From the NCBI RefSeq assembly GCF_001280505.1, contig NZ_LBIO01000039.1, positions 1 through 64,000 on the forward strand: a stretch of DNA of 64,000 nucleotides. Direction: 5' to 3'. Below the pieces are notes generated by a model. The model did no database searches, had not been told where the DNA came from, and saw only the letters and a program-made list of their open reading frames with translations. The stretch comes from Mangrovimonas sp. TPBH4 (lineage in GTDB: Bacteria; Bacteroidota; Bacteroidia; Flavobacteriales; Flavobacteriaceae). Position numbers and translations under genes: made by a program. This document shows positions 53,985 to 63,080 of this stretch, piece after piece; position 1 is the first letter of the stretch; each line of letters opens with the position of its first letter.

Positions 53985-56900
53985 TTATCTCAAAAGGCTA
54001 AAATGCCCTCTTAAGGTTCTAGTTTGCCCATTTAAACGTATCAATTGGGCTTCAAACCAATAATCGGTAGCAGGTAAAGGCACTCCATTAAAGGTACCGT
54101 CCCATCCTGAACCTGAAGGTTTGATTACGGCCATGAGCTTTCCGTAGCGGTCAAAAATATTAACGGTAGATTTTTCGGAAAAGGACTCATTAAATCCTTT
54201 AATATTCCAAACGTCGTTATAAGTATCTCCATTCGGACTGAAAAACTTCGCATAACCTACTACAAAAATCTCCAATTGGGCGATGCCACAACCATTCTTA
54301 TCACGAACATACAAGATATGTTCTCCTGCAGCAACCTCATCAAAATAAGGGTCGTTCTGGAAACTTGAAAACTCATCATCCAAGGCGTATTCATAATCTC
54401 CTATACCCAAACCGTTGGGGTTAATAGAAACGGTATTATTATTTGAAAAATCCTGAATCGTTATATCTTCCTCATCCAATTCTGCAACCGAAGATTCTAT
54501 GACTGTTACCACACTAGGTTCTGATTGACAACCATATTCCGAAGTCGCAACTACCGAGTACATTCCTCCCGAAGCAACAGTAACCGAAGGTGCATTAGAA
54601 ATAACAGTACCACTGCTATCGGTCCACTCATAGGTGTAACTACCGTTAGGGTTTGTCACCATCAAAGTAACAGGATCTCCTTCCAAACAATAAATGACTT
54701 CATCGTCGGTATCAAATTGAGGCAAAGTATAGACTTCCAACATCAAGTGAGGTCCAACCCCAAAACAGTCACCATTGTCATCGCTTTCAACCCTAACATA
54801 CAATAATTGCGCATCAGGAGTTTCATTGGTATAAGGTTCGGAGGCATCGATTTCATTTTGCTCGAGTTGGGCATCTGCTAGATTTTGATAGTAATGAACA
54901 CTTAAATTTTGCCCTGTTGGAAATTGGTCCAAAAACACCTGTGACATCTGGCTTAAATCGAATTCATAAAAACCATCACCATCGTCATCACAATACTCTA
55001 AAGTTTCCATATAACCGTCCTGAAACGAAGTTGTGGACACCTCTAATGTAATGGCTGAAACCCGAAAACACCCATTTGCGGAAACAACCCTTGCAAACAC
55101 TTCTTCCGAAACAGCATTGTTAAAGGGCACGGGATCAACTGCCGCAATGCCTACATTGGCATCGCTCAAATTCAGGTGATAGGAAATTTCAAATGCTTCT
55201 GAACTTTCGCCAACCAAAACTTCATTAATTTCATTCAGATTGAAATTGGTATAGCCATCTGAAAGTCCATCTTCATCGCAATTTTTGAAGACCAAACTTG
55301 AAACAACTTCTGGTAAAGCATTTACTTGAATGCCAAAACTCCCTTCCGAATAACACCCATCCTCCTGCAAATTGGTAACTCGAACATAAATAGTTTGAGT
55401 ATTTGCAACTGTATTTTCAAAATTATCAGGAGCAGTGATTTCCTGTGAAAATGCCGCATCCAAAAAATATGAGAAACTATAATCCGAGGCGGGAGCCCCA
55501 TTCAAAATCACAGATTCATTTTGGGTTAAATCGAAACTTGAAATACCATTAGTATCATCGCCATCTAAATTGGAATCACAAACTTCTAAAGCCGAAATAT
55601 CATTTGGTACCTGAGGCGTTTCAAAAAGAACTACAGTCACCATGGTACGGATAGAACTTTCGCAACCATCAATAGTTTGGGAAGCATAATAGCTCATACC
55701 ATTCTCTAAGTTTTGTGAAGCTGCTAAAGGCGTCCCTCCTATTTCAGTTGCATACCAAGTAACGGTAGTTCCTTCAACTTGCAAATCTGCAATAGTAGTA
55801 TTCTCTAAAGTACAAAAAACCTGTTCCGCATCCGCAACTGGAGATGGCGTATCTTGAACCGTCAAGGTCACGGGAACTCTGTTTTCACTTATACAATCGT
55901 TATATTGAGCTTCGGCATAAAATGTTGTGGTCTCACTAAGTTCTGGTGTTGTAAAAGAATTTCCTGTCCCCACTACATTACCACCAACCATGGCATCATA
56001 CCAAAAAACAGTTCCTTGGGAAGGGGTTGCGCTAAGTACGCCACTGCCCGATCCACCACAAATAATGGCTTCACTATAATCTGTTATGGTAGGAATTTCA
56101 ACTACCGTGGCAACAACAGGCTCTTTAATTCCATTAGGACATCCGTTAATGGAAGCCAATACATAATAAGTGGTTGTTACTGAAATTTCTGGGGTTGTGA
56201 ACATCAATCCTGAAGCTATAGAAGTTCCATTTGGATCATCAAACCACAATACTGTCCCTCCCGAAGAAACGGCTTCCAATTCCACGGAACCCGAACCACA
56301 AACCGTAGCACCAACAACATTCACAATTTCAGGAATGGTAATTTTGGTGCTCGCTGATATATCCACTTCCGGATCGCCCGGCATGCCTCCATATTCAATT
56401 ATATAACCCTTTGGCTGATAATCTCCCGAAGTATCCCCTGCATTAGGCAAATCGTTCCAAGATCCTGGAACTCCAACTCCCGGAGCCGTGACATGGGCAT
56501 AATCTTCATTGTTTAAATTATTGGGCTCTCCTGTGTTCCAAAAAGCATAGTTGGGTGTAGATCCGTTCACACCTCCATTCCAAAACACCATACCTTCTTC
56601 TGGTCCCGTCATCCATTTCCAAGTGCCTTCGGACTCTACATCACTACCACCTATCCATCCAGCTCCGGCAGCTTGCTCCCCTGATAATTGTGCTTCTTCG
56701 GCAGATGTGATGGTGGCCAAATACCCTTGAAGCCCGTAATATGTGCTACTTTCCGCAGCAGCTTTTGCCGCTGTCCACGTGATTCCTAAATTTGGAACAT
56801 ACTCATAATAATGTCCTGTAGAGGGTAAAAAGTTGGCATCACCTACGGTAAATGAGAAATACTTTTCCCCAGACACATTGGCCGTGTTACTTTGGTACAT

Positions 56901-57254
56901 TACATCATTAACAGCCGTAATCAAATCTGCGTAAGTTGGTTCTGCCGTACCAACTCCTGTCAAAGTCAGCTTTCCTTGATTGGCATCCCAACTAGTAGAA
57001 ATGTTAGGGTGGCTTCCTGTTAAGACCAAATTATCAATACCCTGCTGATAGCCCGTAGATATTTGAATGTAGAGTGCCTCTACACTAGTATCGTCGGGAT
57101 CGACAATATCAAAACTGGTGACAATGTTAATTTGCGACAAGGGGCAGTAATCCTGATCGCCTTCGGCTTCAATGGTAGGAGGCACATTACCTTGGGCAGC
57201 ACAAAAAATAGGTAAAAAAACTAGGAATAGGAATATATGTATTTTTGGGATCAC
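53985..57254 (-). CDS. C-type-lectin surface protein with type B T9SS (CHU_C) sorting domain
   Basis: A 1089-residue protein starting with GTG; the signal peptide is MIPKIHIFLFLVFLPIFCAA. A C-type lectin domain lies at about residues 140-290 (YYEYVPNLGITWTAAKAAAE ... GYLATITSAEEA ... WIGGSD ... WNTGEPNNLNNEDYAHV). Three Ig-like CHU repeats (VLWFDD, VFWYDA, VTWYAT) follow, then several DGDGFYEFDLSQ-type domains. A gliding-motility C-terminal domain runs from about residue 1000 (FFSPNGDTYNDVWNIKG ... VNIFDRYGKLM ... WDGTFNG). Such proteins are exported by T9SS and may bind carbohydrates; the EPN sequence in the lectin loop suggests mannose-type specificity, by analogy only. Confidence 0.9.
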   Translation of the reverse strand: MIPKIHIFLFLVFLPIFCAAQGNVPPTIEAEGDQDYCPLSQINIVTSFDIVDPDDTSVEALYIQISTGYQQGIDNLVLTGSHPNISTSWDANQGKLTLTGVGTAEPTYADLITAVNDVMYQSNTANVSGEKYFSFTVGDANFLPSTGHYYEYVPNLGITWTAAKAAAESSTYYGLQGYLATITSAEEAQLSGEQAAGAGWIGGSDVESEGTWKWMTGPEEGMVFWNGGVNGSTPNYAFWNTGEPNNLNNEDYAHVTAPGVGVPGSWNDLPNAGDTSGDYQPKGYIIEYGGMPGDPEVDISASTKITIPEIVNVVGATVCGSGSVELEAVSSGGTVLWFDDPNGTSIASGLMFTTPEISVTTTYYVLASINGCPNGIKEPVVATVVEIPTITDYSEAIICGGSGSGVLSATPSQGTVFWYDAMVGGNVVGTGNSFTTPELSETTTFYAEAQYNDCISENRVPVTLTVQDTPSPVADAEQVFCTLENTTIADLQVEGTTVTWYATEIGGTPLAASQNLENGMSYYASQTIDGCESSIRTMVTVVLFETPQVPNDISALEVCDSNLDGDDTNGISSFDLTQNESVILNGAPASDYSFSYFLDAAFSQEITAPDNFENTVANTQTIYVRVTNLQEDGCYSEGSFGIQVNALPEVVSSLVFKNCDEDGLSDGYTNFNLNEINEVLVGESSEAFEISYHLNLSDANVGIAAVDPVPFNNAVSEEVFARVVSANGCFRVSAITLEVSTTSFQDGYMETLEYCDDDGDGFYEFDLSQMSQVFLDQFPTGQNLSVHYYQNLADAQLEQNEIDASEPYTNETPDAQLLYVRVESDDNGDCFGVGPHLMLEVYTLPQFDTDDEVIYCLEGDPVTLMVTNPNGSYTYEWTDSSGTVISNAPSVTVASGGMYSVVATSEYGCQSEPSVVTVIESSVAELDEEDITIQDFSNNNTVSINPNGLGIGDYEYALDDEFSSFQNDPYFDEVAAGEHILYVRDKNGCGIAQLEIFVVGYAKFFSPNGDTYNDVWNIKGFNESFSEKSTVNIFDRYGKLMAVIKPSGSGWDGTFNGVPLPATDYWFEAQLIRLNGQTRTLRGHFSLLR

Positions 57255-57376
57255 AAACGCTTTGTAAAAATTTACTGTAAATTTACATTAAAAATTCAGC
57301 AATTATCCCCTCCCTAAAATAAGATTTAAGCAAAAACCATTAAAAAATATGGAAAAGTCTCAATGTTGTAAAAAAT

Positions 57377-58606
57377 CTATGCATTTTTAGCCTCTATCCA
57401 CTTGCTCATAAACTTCGTACTTTGCATACTGTGGTGCAACAACAAGGAGCCAATAAAGTTTTGTTGTCTGTGAAGAGGCAAAATTTTTAATAGTTCCTCT
57501 ACCCGATTCATAAATGGCATCTCAAACTTGGATTTCATAAACCGTTTTTTCAAACATTCAAAACCTTGTTCTTGACTTTGCTCCCAGAACACCTTATCAT
57601 TGTACAAACACACTGCTTGGTCTGCAAATTCTTGAGGTGTTGCTACAATAAAACCATTGGGAGGCAATTGGCCAAACATCCCCTCAGCAGCAATTGCACT
57701 CATCACGCAAGGCGTTCCGTTCAACATAGCATCTATTAATTTCCCCTTAAGTCCAGCCCCGAATTGCAGAGGAACCAAACACACTTTGGCACTTTGCATT
57801 ACCTCATCAACTTCGGCGGCTACTCCCATAATTAAAAAGCCTTCTTTTTCATTTTGTAACTGAAACACTTTTTGGGAGGGATAGGCACCATATACATGTA
57901 ATTCTGCTTTAGGCAATTGCTTTCTTATCAATGGCCAGATTGTAGTTTTTAAATACAACACCATATTGTAATTGGGCTCATGTAAAAAATTGCCAATAGT
58001 TACAAAATGTTGTCGTGCTTCAAACGAAGGTAAATCATGTAAAGATTTGCTAGGGATTTCATCGAGAAGAAACGGTAAATAATGTAATATTGAAGGTTCT
58101 ATTTTGAATGTATTGGTAAGCAAGTCCATTTCTACTTCTGAAATGATCAAACTTAAGTCACAGCGATAAATACTGGCTATTTCCCTTTTGGCTGTATCAT
58201 TGAACAGATAACTATTATCAAATTCCTTTCCTTCTTTTAAAGCTTGCTGTCTTCCGCGGCGCAGACAATGCAAATCTTCAGTATCTAAAATTCGTAAAGC
58301 GTTTGGGCATTGCTCTGCTACACGCCAACCGAATTGTTCCTCAGCCAAAAACCGATCGAACAACACAATATCGGGATGCAATTCCTTGACAAAAGTGTCA
58401 AAACTTGAGCTGTTCAGCTCTATAGCTTTTACTGTAACACCAATGCTTTCTAAATCAAAAGCATTATCGGTTTTGGCCGTTGCCGTTGCGAAGGTTATCT
58501 GGTAATTCTGTTGAAGAAAACTAAAAATTAATTGCATCATTCGGCTTCCCGCTGCCGAACTTTTGGGTTCGGGCCACACGAAGCCGATAATAAGCAGTTG
58601 TTTCAT
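57377..58606 (-). CDS. Glycosyltransferase (GT4-like, GT-B fold)
   Basis: 409 residues from the ATG at 58606, which overlaps the stop of the haem-binding gene (TAATG). The N-terminal IIGFVWPEPKSSAAGSRMMQLIFSF resembles the nucleotide-sugar transferase glycine loop. The C-terminal part has FVTIGNFLHEPNYNMVLYL, LHVYGAYPSQKV and FGAGLKGKLIDAMLNGTPCVMSAIAAEG, typical of the GT-B donor domain. It probably adds a sugar to a surface glycan or glycolipid. There is no polysaccharide cluster around it. Confidence 0.83.
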   Translation of the reverse strand: MKQLLIIGFVWPEPKSSAAGSRMMQLIFSFLQQNYQITFATATAKTDNAFDLESIGVTVKAIELNSSSFDTFVKELHPDIVLFDRFLAEEQFGWRVAEQCPNALRILDTEDLHCLRRGRQQALKEGKEFDNSYLFNDTAKREIASIYRCDLSLIISEVEMDLLTNTFKIEPSILHYLPFLLDEIPSKSLHDLPSFEARQHFVTIGNFLHEPNYNMVLYLKTTIWPLIRKQLPKAELHVYGAYPSQKVFQLQNEKEGFLIMGVAAEVDEVMQSAKVCLVPLQFGAGLKGKLIDAMLNGTPCVMSAIAAEGMFGQLPPNGFIVATPQEFADQAVCLYNDKVFWEQSQEQGFECLKKRFMKSKFEMPFMNRVEELLKILPLHRQQNFIGSLLLHHSMQSTKFMSKWIEAKNA

Positions 58607-59082
58607 TAATCGTTGCTGGTAATTTGAGCTTGGTATTGGGTGCGCAATTGCTTGGCCCAAGTATTAAGAGCTATTATTTGGGCCTCGGTAAGGTTGGCTT
58701 CACCATGAGTCCATGTATATGATGGCAAAGGCATTTTGCCTTCTTCAACTTCTTCTATCAATTCATCCAATTTATGGTCCTTTTTCTTCACAGAATAGTC
58801 ATTCCAAGCAGAGAAATTCAAATGTTTCTTACCATCTTCTACATGCTCTCCCATCCAAAAGTTCACTGGAGTAATATTGTTATACCAAGGATACCTAGTT
58901 ACATCACTATGACAGTCATAACAACTTTCCTTTAAAATGACTTTTACATCTTCAGGAGGATTGGTTTCAGTTAAAAAAGGCTCCAAAGAAGCAAGGTCTC
59001 CCTCATTCTTTTCAGGACCAAAAAACTGAGCCACAACAACAAGGACTAAAAGTACCAATAAGATTTTCTTGAATATTTTCAT
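58606..59082 (-). CDS. Haem-binding domain protein (c-type cytochrome-like)
   Basis: A 158-residue membrane-anchored protein. An N-terminal hydrophobic segment (about residues 5-22) acts as an anchor. The motif CYDCHSD (near residue 55) matches the CxxCH haem attachment site, in the Haem_bd family context SCYDCHSDVTRYPWYNNITPVNFW. A periplasmic location and electron transfer or sensing are inferred. It is translated just before the glycosyltransferase and divergent from the HEAT-like gene, 37 bases away. Confidence 0.88.
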   Translation of the reverse strand: MKIFKKILLVLLVLVVVAQFFGPEKNEGDLASLEPFLTETNPPEDVKVILKESCYDCHSDVTRYPWYNNITPVNFWMGEHVEDGKKHLNFSAWNDYSVKKKDHKLDELIEEVEEGKMPLPSYTWTHGEANLTEAQIIALNTWAKQLRTQYQAQITSND

Positions 59083-59086
59083 TTTA

Positions 59087-59111
59087 GTTATTTTTAGGAT
59101 TTAAAAATAAC
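59087..59111. promoter_or_regulatory. 10-bp inverted repeat between divergent genes
   Basis: GTTATTTTTA (59087-59096) and TAAAAATAAC (59102-59111) are exact complements with a 5-base loop. They fill most of the 37-base gap between the divergent haem-binding and HEAT-like genes, so this may be an operator, or simply AT-rich symmetry. Confidence 0.4.
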
Positions 59112-59119
59112 AATAAATA

Positions 59120-59683
59120 GTGACTTCAGCTCAACTCTACGACGAATTAAATTTTGTCAACCATTCCCGCGAAAAGCGCTTGTATTATGCCAATTTGGTG
59201 ATCTCTACCCCTACACTTATTCCTAAATTATTGGATATTTTGTTTATGGTGGGTGACAAGGTTTCCTGTAGGGCCGCTTGGGTTTTGGAGTTTGTAGGTG
59301 GAGAAGATTTGGAGGCCTTGATTCCATTCCTAGATAGGTTTACGGAAGATATGGGTAAGGTGCATTTAGATTCGGCTGTAAGGCCTGTAGCCAAATTATG
59401 TGAATACCTGATTAAAGCCTATTACGACAAAACTCCAAACCGTATCCAAACCGAATTGTCCCCAACCCATAGGGAACGCATTATTGAAGTCTGTTTTGAC
59501 TATATGATAAATGATCAAAAAATTGCACCAAAGGCCTATGCCATGCATACCCTTTTTCTGTTAGGCAAGGATTACGATTGGATCCATCCGGAACTTGCCA
59601 TAATCTTGGAGCGTGATTTTCAGTCTCAAAGTGCTGGTTACAAAGCCCGAGCACGACATATTCTCAAAAAAATAAAATCTTAG
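59120..59683 (+). CDS. HEAT-like helical protein of unknown function
   Basis: A 187-residue soluble protein starting with GTG at 59120 (no better start is available). The sequence is nearly all helical with HEAT-like pairs: TPTLIPKLLDILFMVGDKVSCRAAWVLEFV and DLEALIPFLDRFTEDMGKVHLDSAVRPVAKLCEYL, then APKAYAMHTLFLLGKD. It lies just upstream of purB on the same strand. Function is unknown; a scaffold or nucleic-acid-repair role is only a guess. Confidence 0.78.
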   Translation: MTSAQLYDELNFVNHSREKRLYYANLVISTPTLIPKLLDILFMVGDKVSCRAAWVLEFVGGEDLEALIPFLDRFTEDMGKVHLDSAVRPVAKLCEYLIKAYYDKTPNRIQTELSPTHRERIIEVCFDYMINDQKIAPKAYAMHTLFLLGKDYDWIHPELAIILERDFQSQSAGYKARARHILKKIKS

Positions 59684-59758
59684 ATTTTGTAAAGAAAAGT
59701 CGCCCCAATTCTTCCAAAAACTTCATAATCTGCACTTCGGTCTTACACCTAAAAAGAT

Positions 59759-59766
59759 TATCTTTG
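59759..59766 (+). promoter_or_regulatory. Candidate -7 element of purB
   Basis: TATCTTTG fits TAnnTTTG, 23 bases before the purB ATG, with TTC rather than TTG 20 bases upstream. It allows purB to be transcribed apart from the upstream gene. Confidence 0.55.
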
Positions 59767-59789
59767 CAACTTCTAAAAAAACATACATC

Positions 59790-61133
59790 ATGTCTTTATC
59801 ACCATTAAATGCCATCTCTCCAATTGATGGGAGATACCGAAGTAAAGCAGAAGCGCTTGCTCCATATTTTTCTGAAGAAGCGTTAATTAAATATCGTGTT
59901 CAGGTAGAAATTGAATATTTTATCGCGCTTTGCGAAATTCCTCTACCCCAACTTGCCGATTTTGACGCCACGCTATTTGATAAGTTAAGAGCTATATACC
60001 TAAATTTCTCATCGGAAGATGCTCTTAAAATTAAAGACATTGAAAGCATTACCAATCACGACGTTAAGGCTGTTGAATATTTTATCAAAGAACAGTTTGA
60101 TGCTCTTGACATTGCCAAATACAAGGAGTTTATCCACTTTGGACTAACGTCTCAAGATATCAACAACACGGCTATTCCTTTAAGCATCAAGGAAGCCATG
60201 AACGACGTTTACGTTCCTGAATATTTTAGTGTTGTAAACAAATTAAAAGAACTTGTAGAGGAATGGGCAGAAATCCCTATGTTGGCAAGAACTCACGGTC
60301 AGCCAGCGTCTCCTACGCGTTTAGGTAAGGAAATTAACGTATTTGTAGTACGGCTTGAAGAACAATTGGCCTTGTTGAACGATATCCCAAGTGCGGCTAA
60401 ATTTGGTGGCGCTACAGGAAACTACAATGCCCACAAAGTAGCTTACCCAAATATTGACTGGAAAGAATTTGGAGGGCAGTTTGTACAGAAGAAATTAGGA
60501 TTGTATCACTCCTTCCCAACGACTCAAATTGAGCATTACGATCACATGGCGGCTCTTTTTGACACTTTGAAAAGAATCAACAACATCTTGATTGATTTGG
60601 ACAGAGATATATGGACTTATGTATCTATGGACTATTTCAAGCAAAAAATCAAAAAAGGAGAAGTTGGAAGTAGCGCAATGCCGCATAAAGTTAACCCAAT
60701 TGATTTTGAAAACTCTGAAGGTAACCTAGGAATTGCCAATGCTATTTTTGAGCACTTGGCTGCTAAATTACCTATTTCTCGTCTACAAAGAGACTTGACC
60801 GACAGTACGGTTTTACGTAATGTTGGGGTTCCTTTTGGACATACCATTATTGGATTTAAGGCTACGCTGAAAGGATTGAACAAACTATTGTTGAACGATG
60901 CTAAGTTTGCTCAAGACCTAGAAAACAACTGGGCGGTAGTTGCCGAAGCTATTCAAACTATTTTGAGAAGAGAAGGCTATCCTAATCCTTACGAAGCGTT
61001 AAAGGGACTTACCAGAACCAATGAAAAGATTACTAAAACGTCTATTTCAAATTTTATTGATACCTTAGAGGTGTCTGAAGAAATCAAGGACGAATTAAAA
61101 GTAATCACGCCATCTAATTATACTGGTATTTAA
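59790..61133 (+). CDS. purB: Adenylosuccinate lyase
   Basis: A 447-residue enzyme of purine synthesis that releases fumarate from SAICAR and from adenylosuccinate. It opens LNAISPIDGRYRSKAEALAPYFSEEALIKYRVQVEIEY. The fumarase/lyase superfamily signature GSSAMPHKVNPIDFENSEGN contains the catalytic serine loop, and ARTHGQPASPTRLGKE and HFGLTSQDINNTA hold the other active-site histidine and threonine. Standard length, no oddities. Confidence 0.97.
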   Translation: MSLSPLNAISPIDGRYRSKAEALAPYFSEEALIKYRVQVEIEYFIALCEIPLPQLADFDATLFDKLRAIYLNFSSEDALKIKDIESITNHDVKAVEYFIKEQFDALDIAKYKEFIHFGLTSQDINNTAIPLSIKEAMNDVYVPEYFSVVNKLKELVEEWAEIPMLARTHGQPASPTRLGKEINVFVVRLEEQLALLNDIPSAAKFGGATGNYNAHKVAYPNIDWKEFGGQFVQKKLGLYHSFPTTQIEHYDHMAALFDTLKRINNILIDLDRDIWTYVSMDYFKQKIKKGEVGSSAMPHKVNPIDFENSEGNLGIANAIFEHLAAKLPISRLQRDLTDSTVLRNVGVPFGHTIIGFKATLKGLNKLLLNDAKFAQDLENNWAVVAEAIQTILRREGYPNPYEALKGLTRTNEKITKTSISNFIDTLEVSEEIKDELKVITPSNYTGI

Positions 61134-61149
61134 TTTGACTTAACAGATT

Positions 61150-61326
61150 ATGAGCAGAAATGTCCTATCCGTAATTTTTACAGCTGTGATTGCTGCTGGA
61201 TTTTTTATCTCGGGGCTTTTTGACATTTTGGACAATTTCATGATCAAACTATTATTGTTTATCAGTTTTGGAGCATTCATCGCCTATTTCTGTGTGATGA
61301 TTCTTTCTGATAAACAATCAAAATAA
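61150..61326 (+). CDS. Small two-helix membrane protein
   Basis: A 58-residue open reading frame just 16 bases after purB. It encodes two hydrophobic helices (about residues 5-25 and 32-52) separated by a short loop, ending in DKQSK. The spacing and terminator just downstream support translation in the purB transcript. No family recognised. Confidence 0.65.
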   Translation: MSRNVLSVIFTAVIAAGFFISGLFDILDNFMIKLLLFISFGAFIAYFCVMILSDKQSK

Positions 61327-61348
61327 AATAGTATTACATCTATAAACA

Positions 61349-61382
61349 AAAAATCACCTTGGAATCAAGGTGATTTTTTTTA
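61349..61382. terminator. Bidirectional terminator after purB unit and DUF4252 operon
   Basis: A 13-bp stem AAAAATCACCTTG / CAAGGTGATTTTT with a 4-base loop and flanking A and T runs serves the converging units. Confidence 0.9.
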
Positions 61383-61401
61383 TGTGTTATTTTTTGTCCT
61401 T

Positions 61402-61947
61402 CTACTTGAACATTTCGGCAAACTTCCCGATTTCGGCATCTCCCAAATCTGCATTTTCCAACACCGATGACAATTTCATGATTTTGTTGATGTTCATATT
61501 ATCTCCCAAAACCCTAATAATGGCAAATCCTTTGTCGTTGGAATCTCCAAACAGCACCAATTCATCTATATTGGTTTCCTCTCCAAGATACTTTACTACA
61601 AAATGTCCGTCTGTAGAATTTCCTCCTCTAATAAGCTCTTGGTATTTAGGATCCTTTAAAATGGTCTTTACTTTTGCAACCTCAGTTTCGTATTCCATTC
61701 TATTGGAATCCGATACTACAAAAGCCAACATATTCAATTTATCAACCGACTCATAGGCTTCTTTCTGCTCCTCTGTTAATGACGTTTCTTCTATATTCAA
61801 AAAACTAGTCGGAACATCTATAGAGGTAAATCCTGGTTTGAGTTCGTTGTCTACGTAATAGGTTTGCAACGTTGGTCCTTGGCTACAGCTTAATAAAGCT
61901 ATAACCAAGGCTACCAACCAGATGCTATTTTTGATTGATGGTATCAT
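61402..61947 (-). CDS. DUF4252 lipoprotein
   Basis: A 181-residue exported protein. The signal peptide ends LVIALLSC (Cys21), a lipobox. The body has the DUF4252 pattern LNMLAFVVSDSNRMEYETEVAKVKTILKDPKYQELIRGGNS and ends with DNMNINKIMKLSSVLENADLGDAEIG. Function unknown. It is the last gene of the ECF operon, 4 bases after its paralogue. Confidence 0.85.
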   Translation of the reverse strand: MIPSIKNSIWLVALVIALLSCSQGPTLQTYYVDNELKPGFTSIDVPTSFLNIEETSLTEEQKEAYESVDKLNMLAFVVSDSNRMEYETEVAKVKTILKDPKYQELIRGGNSTDGHFVVKYLGEETNIDELVLFGDSNDKGFAIIRVLGDNMNINKIMKLSSVLENADLGDAEIGKFAEMFK

Positions 61948-61951
61948 AATC

Positions 61952-62572
61952 TTAATTTTTCTTACCTGCTTTTTCTAAATGCTCTCCGCCAGGGACGTTC
62001 ATGCTATTGGTCATTTTCGAGATTTGACGCAAATCAATATCTCCCGTCAAAGACAACAACACTGTCTCCACCTCACGTTTCTCTCCATTTATAGTAATAT
62101 CAGCATCTTTGGTGTATTCTGTAAGTCCGTTGATAAACATCAACAATTCCTTTACATGGTTTTCATCTTTACCTTCCTTCACATAGAACTTTACGGTTTG
62201 GTCCCCATCTTTAATTCTCATTAGTTCTTGCAAACTGGAACTTTTTAGATAACTGTTCACTGTAGCATTCATATCTTTGGAAACTTCCAAATTGTCTGTA
62301 GTAAATACTTTTAAACCTGTAATTCTTTTGGCCATATCCATGAATTGCTGGGCTTCTGGGTCCTCAAAATCGACATTGACAGTAGCCAACATGCTGAACA
62401 TTTTTTGGTTGAGAATTATGGAAGTTACCCCATCTCTATCTTCAAATTTATCAAAAATACTTTGTCCAAATGACAACACTGGCAATAACACCAAAGCCAC
62501 CATTATTACTAAACTCTTGCCCATAGTATGTGTTTGGTTTACGTATGTGCTAAAACTCGCTAATTTTTTCAT
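61952..62572 (-). CDS. DUF4252 exported protein
   Basis: 206 residues from the ATG at 62572; a later ATG at 62524 (MGKSLVIMVALVLLPVLSFG) also gives a sound signal peptide and may be the true start. The body is DUF4252: IILNQKMFSMLATVNVDFEDPEAQQFMDMAKRITGLKVFTT, SYLKSSSLQELMRIKDGDQTVKFYVKEG, then ISKMTNSMNVPGGEHLEKA. It is a paralogue of the next gene and a likely target of the sigma factor. Confidence 0.83.
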   Translation of the reverse strand: MKKLASFSTYVNQTHTMGKSLVIMVALVLLPVLSFGQSIFDKFEDRDGVTSIILNQKMFSMLATVNVDFEDPEAQQFMDMAKRITGLKVFTTDNLEVSKDMNATVNSYLKSSSLQELMRIKDGDQTVKFYVKEGKDENHVKELLMFINGLTEYTKDADITINGEKREVETVLLSLTGDIDLRQISKMTNSMNVPGGEHLEKAGKKN

Positions 62573-62588
62573 AATCTTGTTTCTTTTT

Positions 62589-63080
62589 CTAATTACTTAG
62601 GTTAAAAATCTTGTTTGTTGTTTCAGAAAACTCTCCTACATAGTTGATGGATTCAATCCCTTTATCCAAGTTTTCAGAGACAAGGTTCAAAGCATTCAAA
62701 CTGCTGGCCCCTTTGTTAAACTTTTCAGATATAAGGCTAAGAGCTTCCTTAGTTTGGTTGTAGGCCATTAGCTCATCATGGCTAAGACTGTCCAACCCTT
62801 GTTTTGTATCGGTAAGCAAATACACCGACACCATAAGAACTGCTACTGCCGCGACTGAAATCCATCTATACAATTGATATTTCTTAGGTTTTAATGGAAC
62901 GTCCTTGGTAAACTGCTCTTGTTTTGTAGCGTCAAAATACTGGAACATTACCTTGTACGACTCTAAATGTGGTGGCACATCCTCTTGAGCAAAATAGGCC
63001 TTTAACTGCTCTTCTTCTCTCAAGCTGGTCTCACCATTATCGTACTTTTCCAGCAACCGCTCTATACTATTTAATACCAT
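62589..63080 (-). CDS. Putative anti-sigma factor (membrane-anchored)
   Basis: A 163-residue protein that overlaps the sigma gene by 14 bases. The cytoplasmic N-terminal part (ERLLEKYDNGETSLREEEQLKAYFA) has the short helix-rich form of anti-sigma domains. One membrane helix follows (about residues 73-92, WISVAAVAVLMVSVYLL), then a small extracytoplasmic helical tail. No zinc-binding HxxxCxxC motif is visible, so it is not a ZAS-type factor. The role is inferred from position and topology. Confidence 0.7.
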   Translation of the reverse strand: MVLNSIERLLEKYDNGETSLREEEQLKAYFAQEDVPPHLESYKVMFQYFDATKQEQFTKDVPLKPKKYQLYRWISVAAVAVLMVSVYLLTDTKQGLDSLSHDELMAYNQTKEALSLISEKFNKGASSLNALNLVSENLDKGIESINYVGEFSETTNKIFNLSN

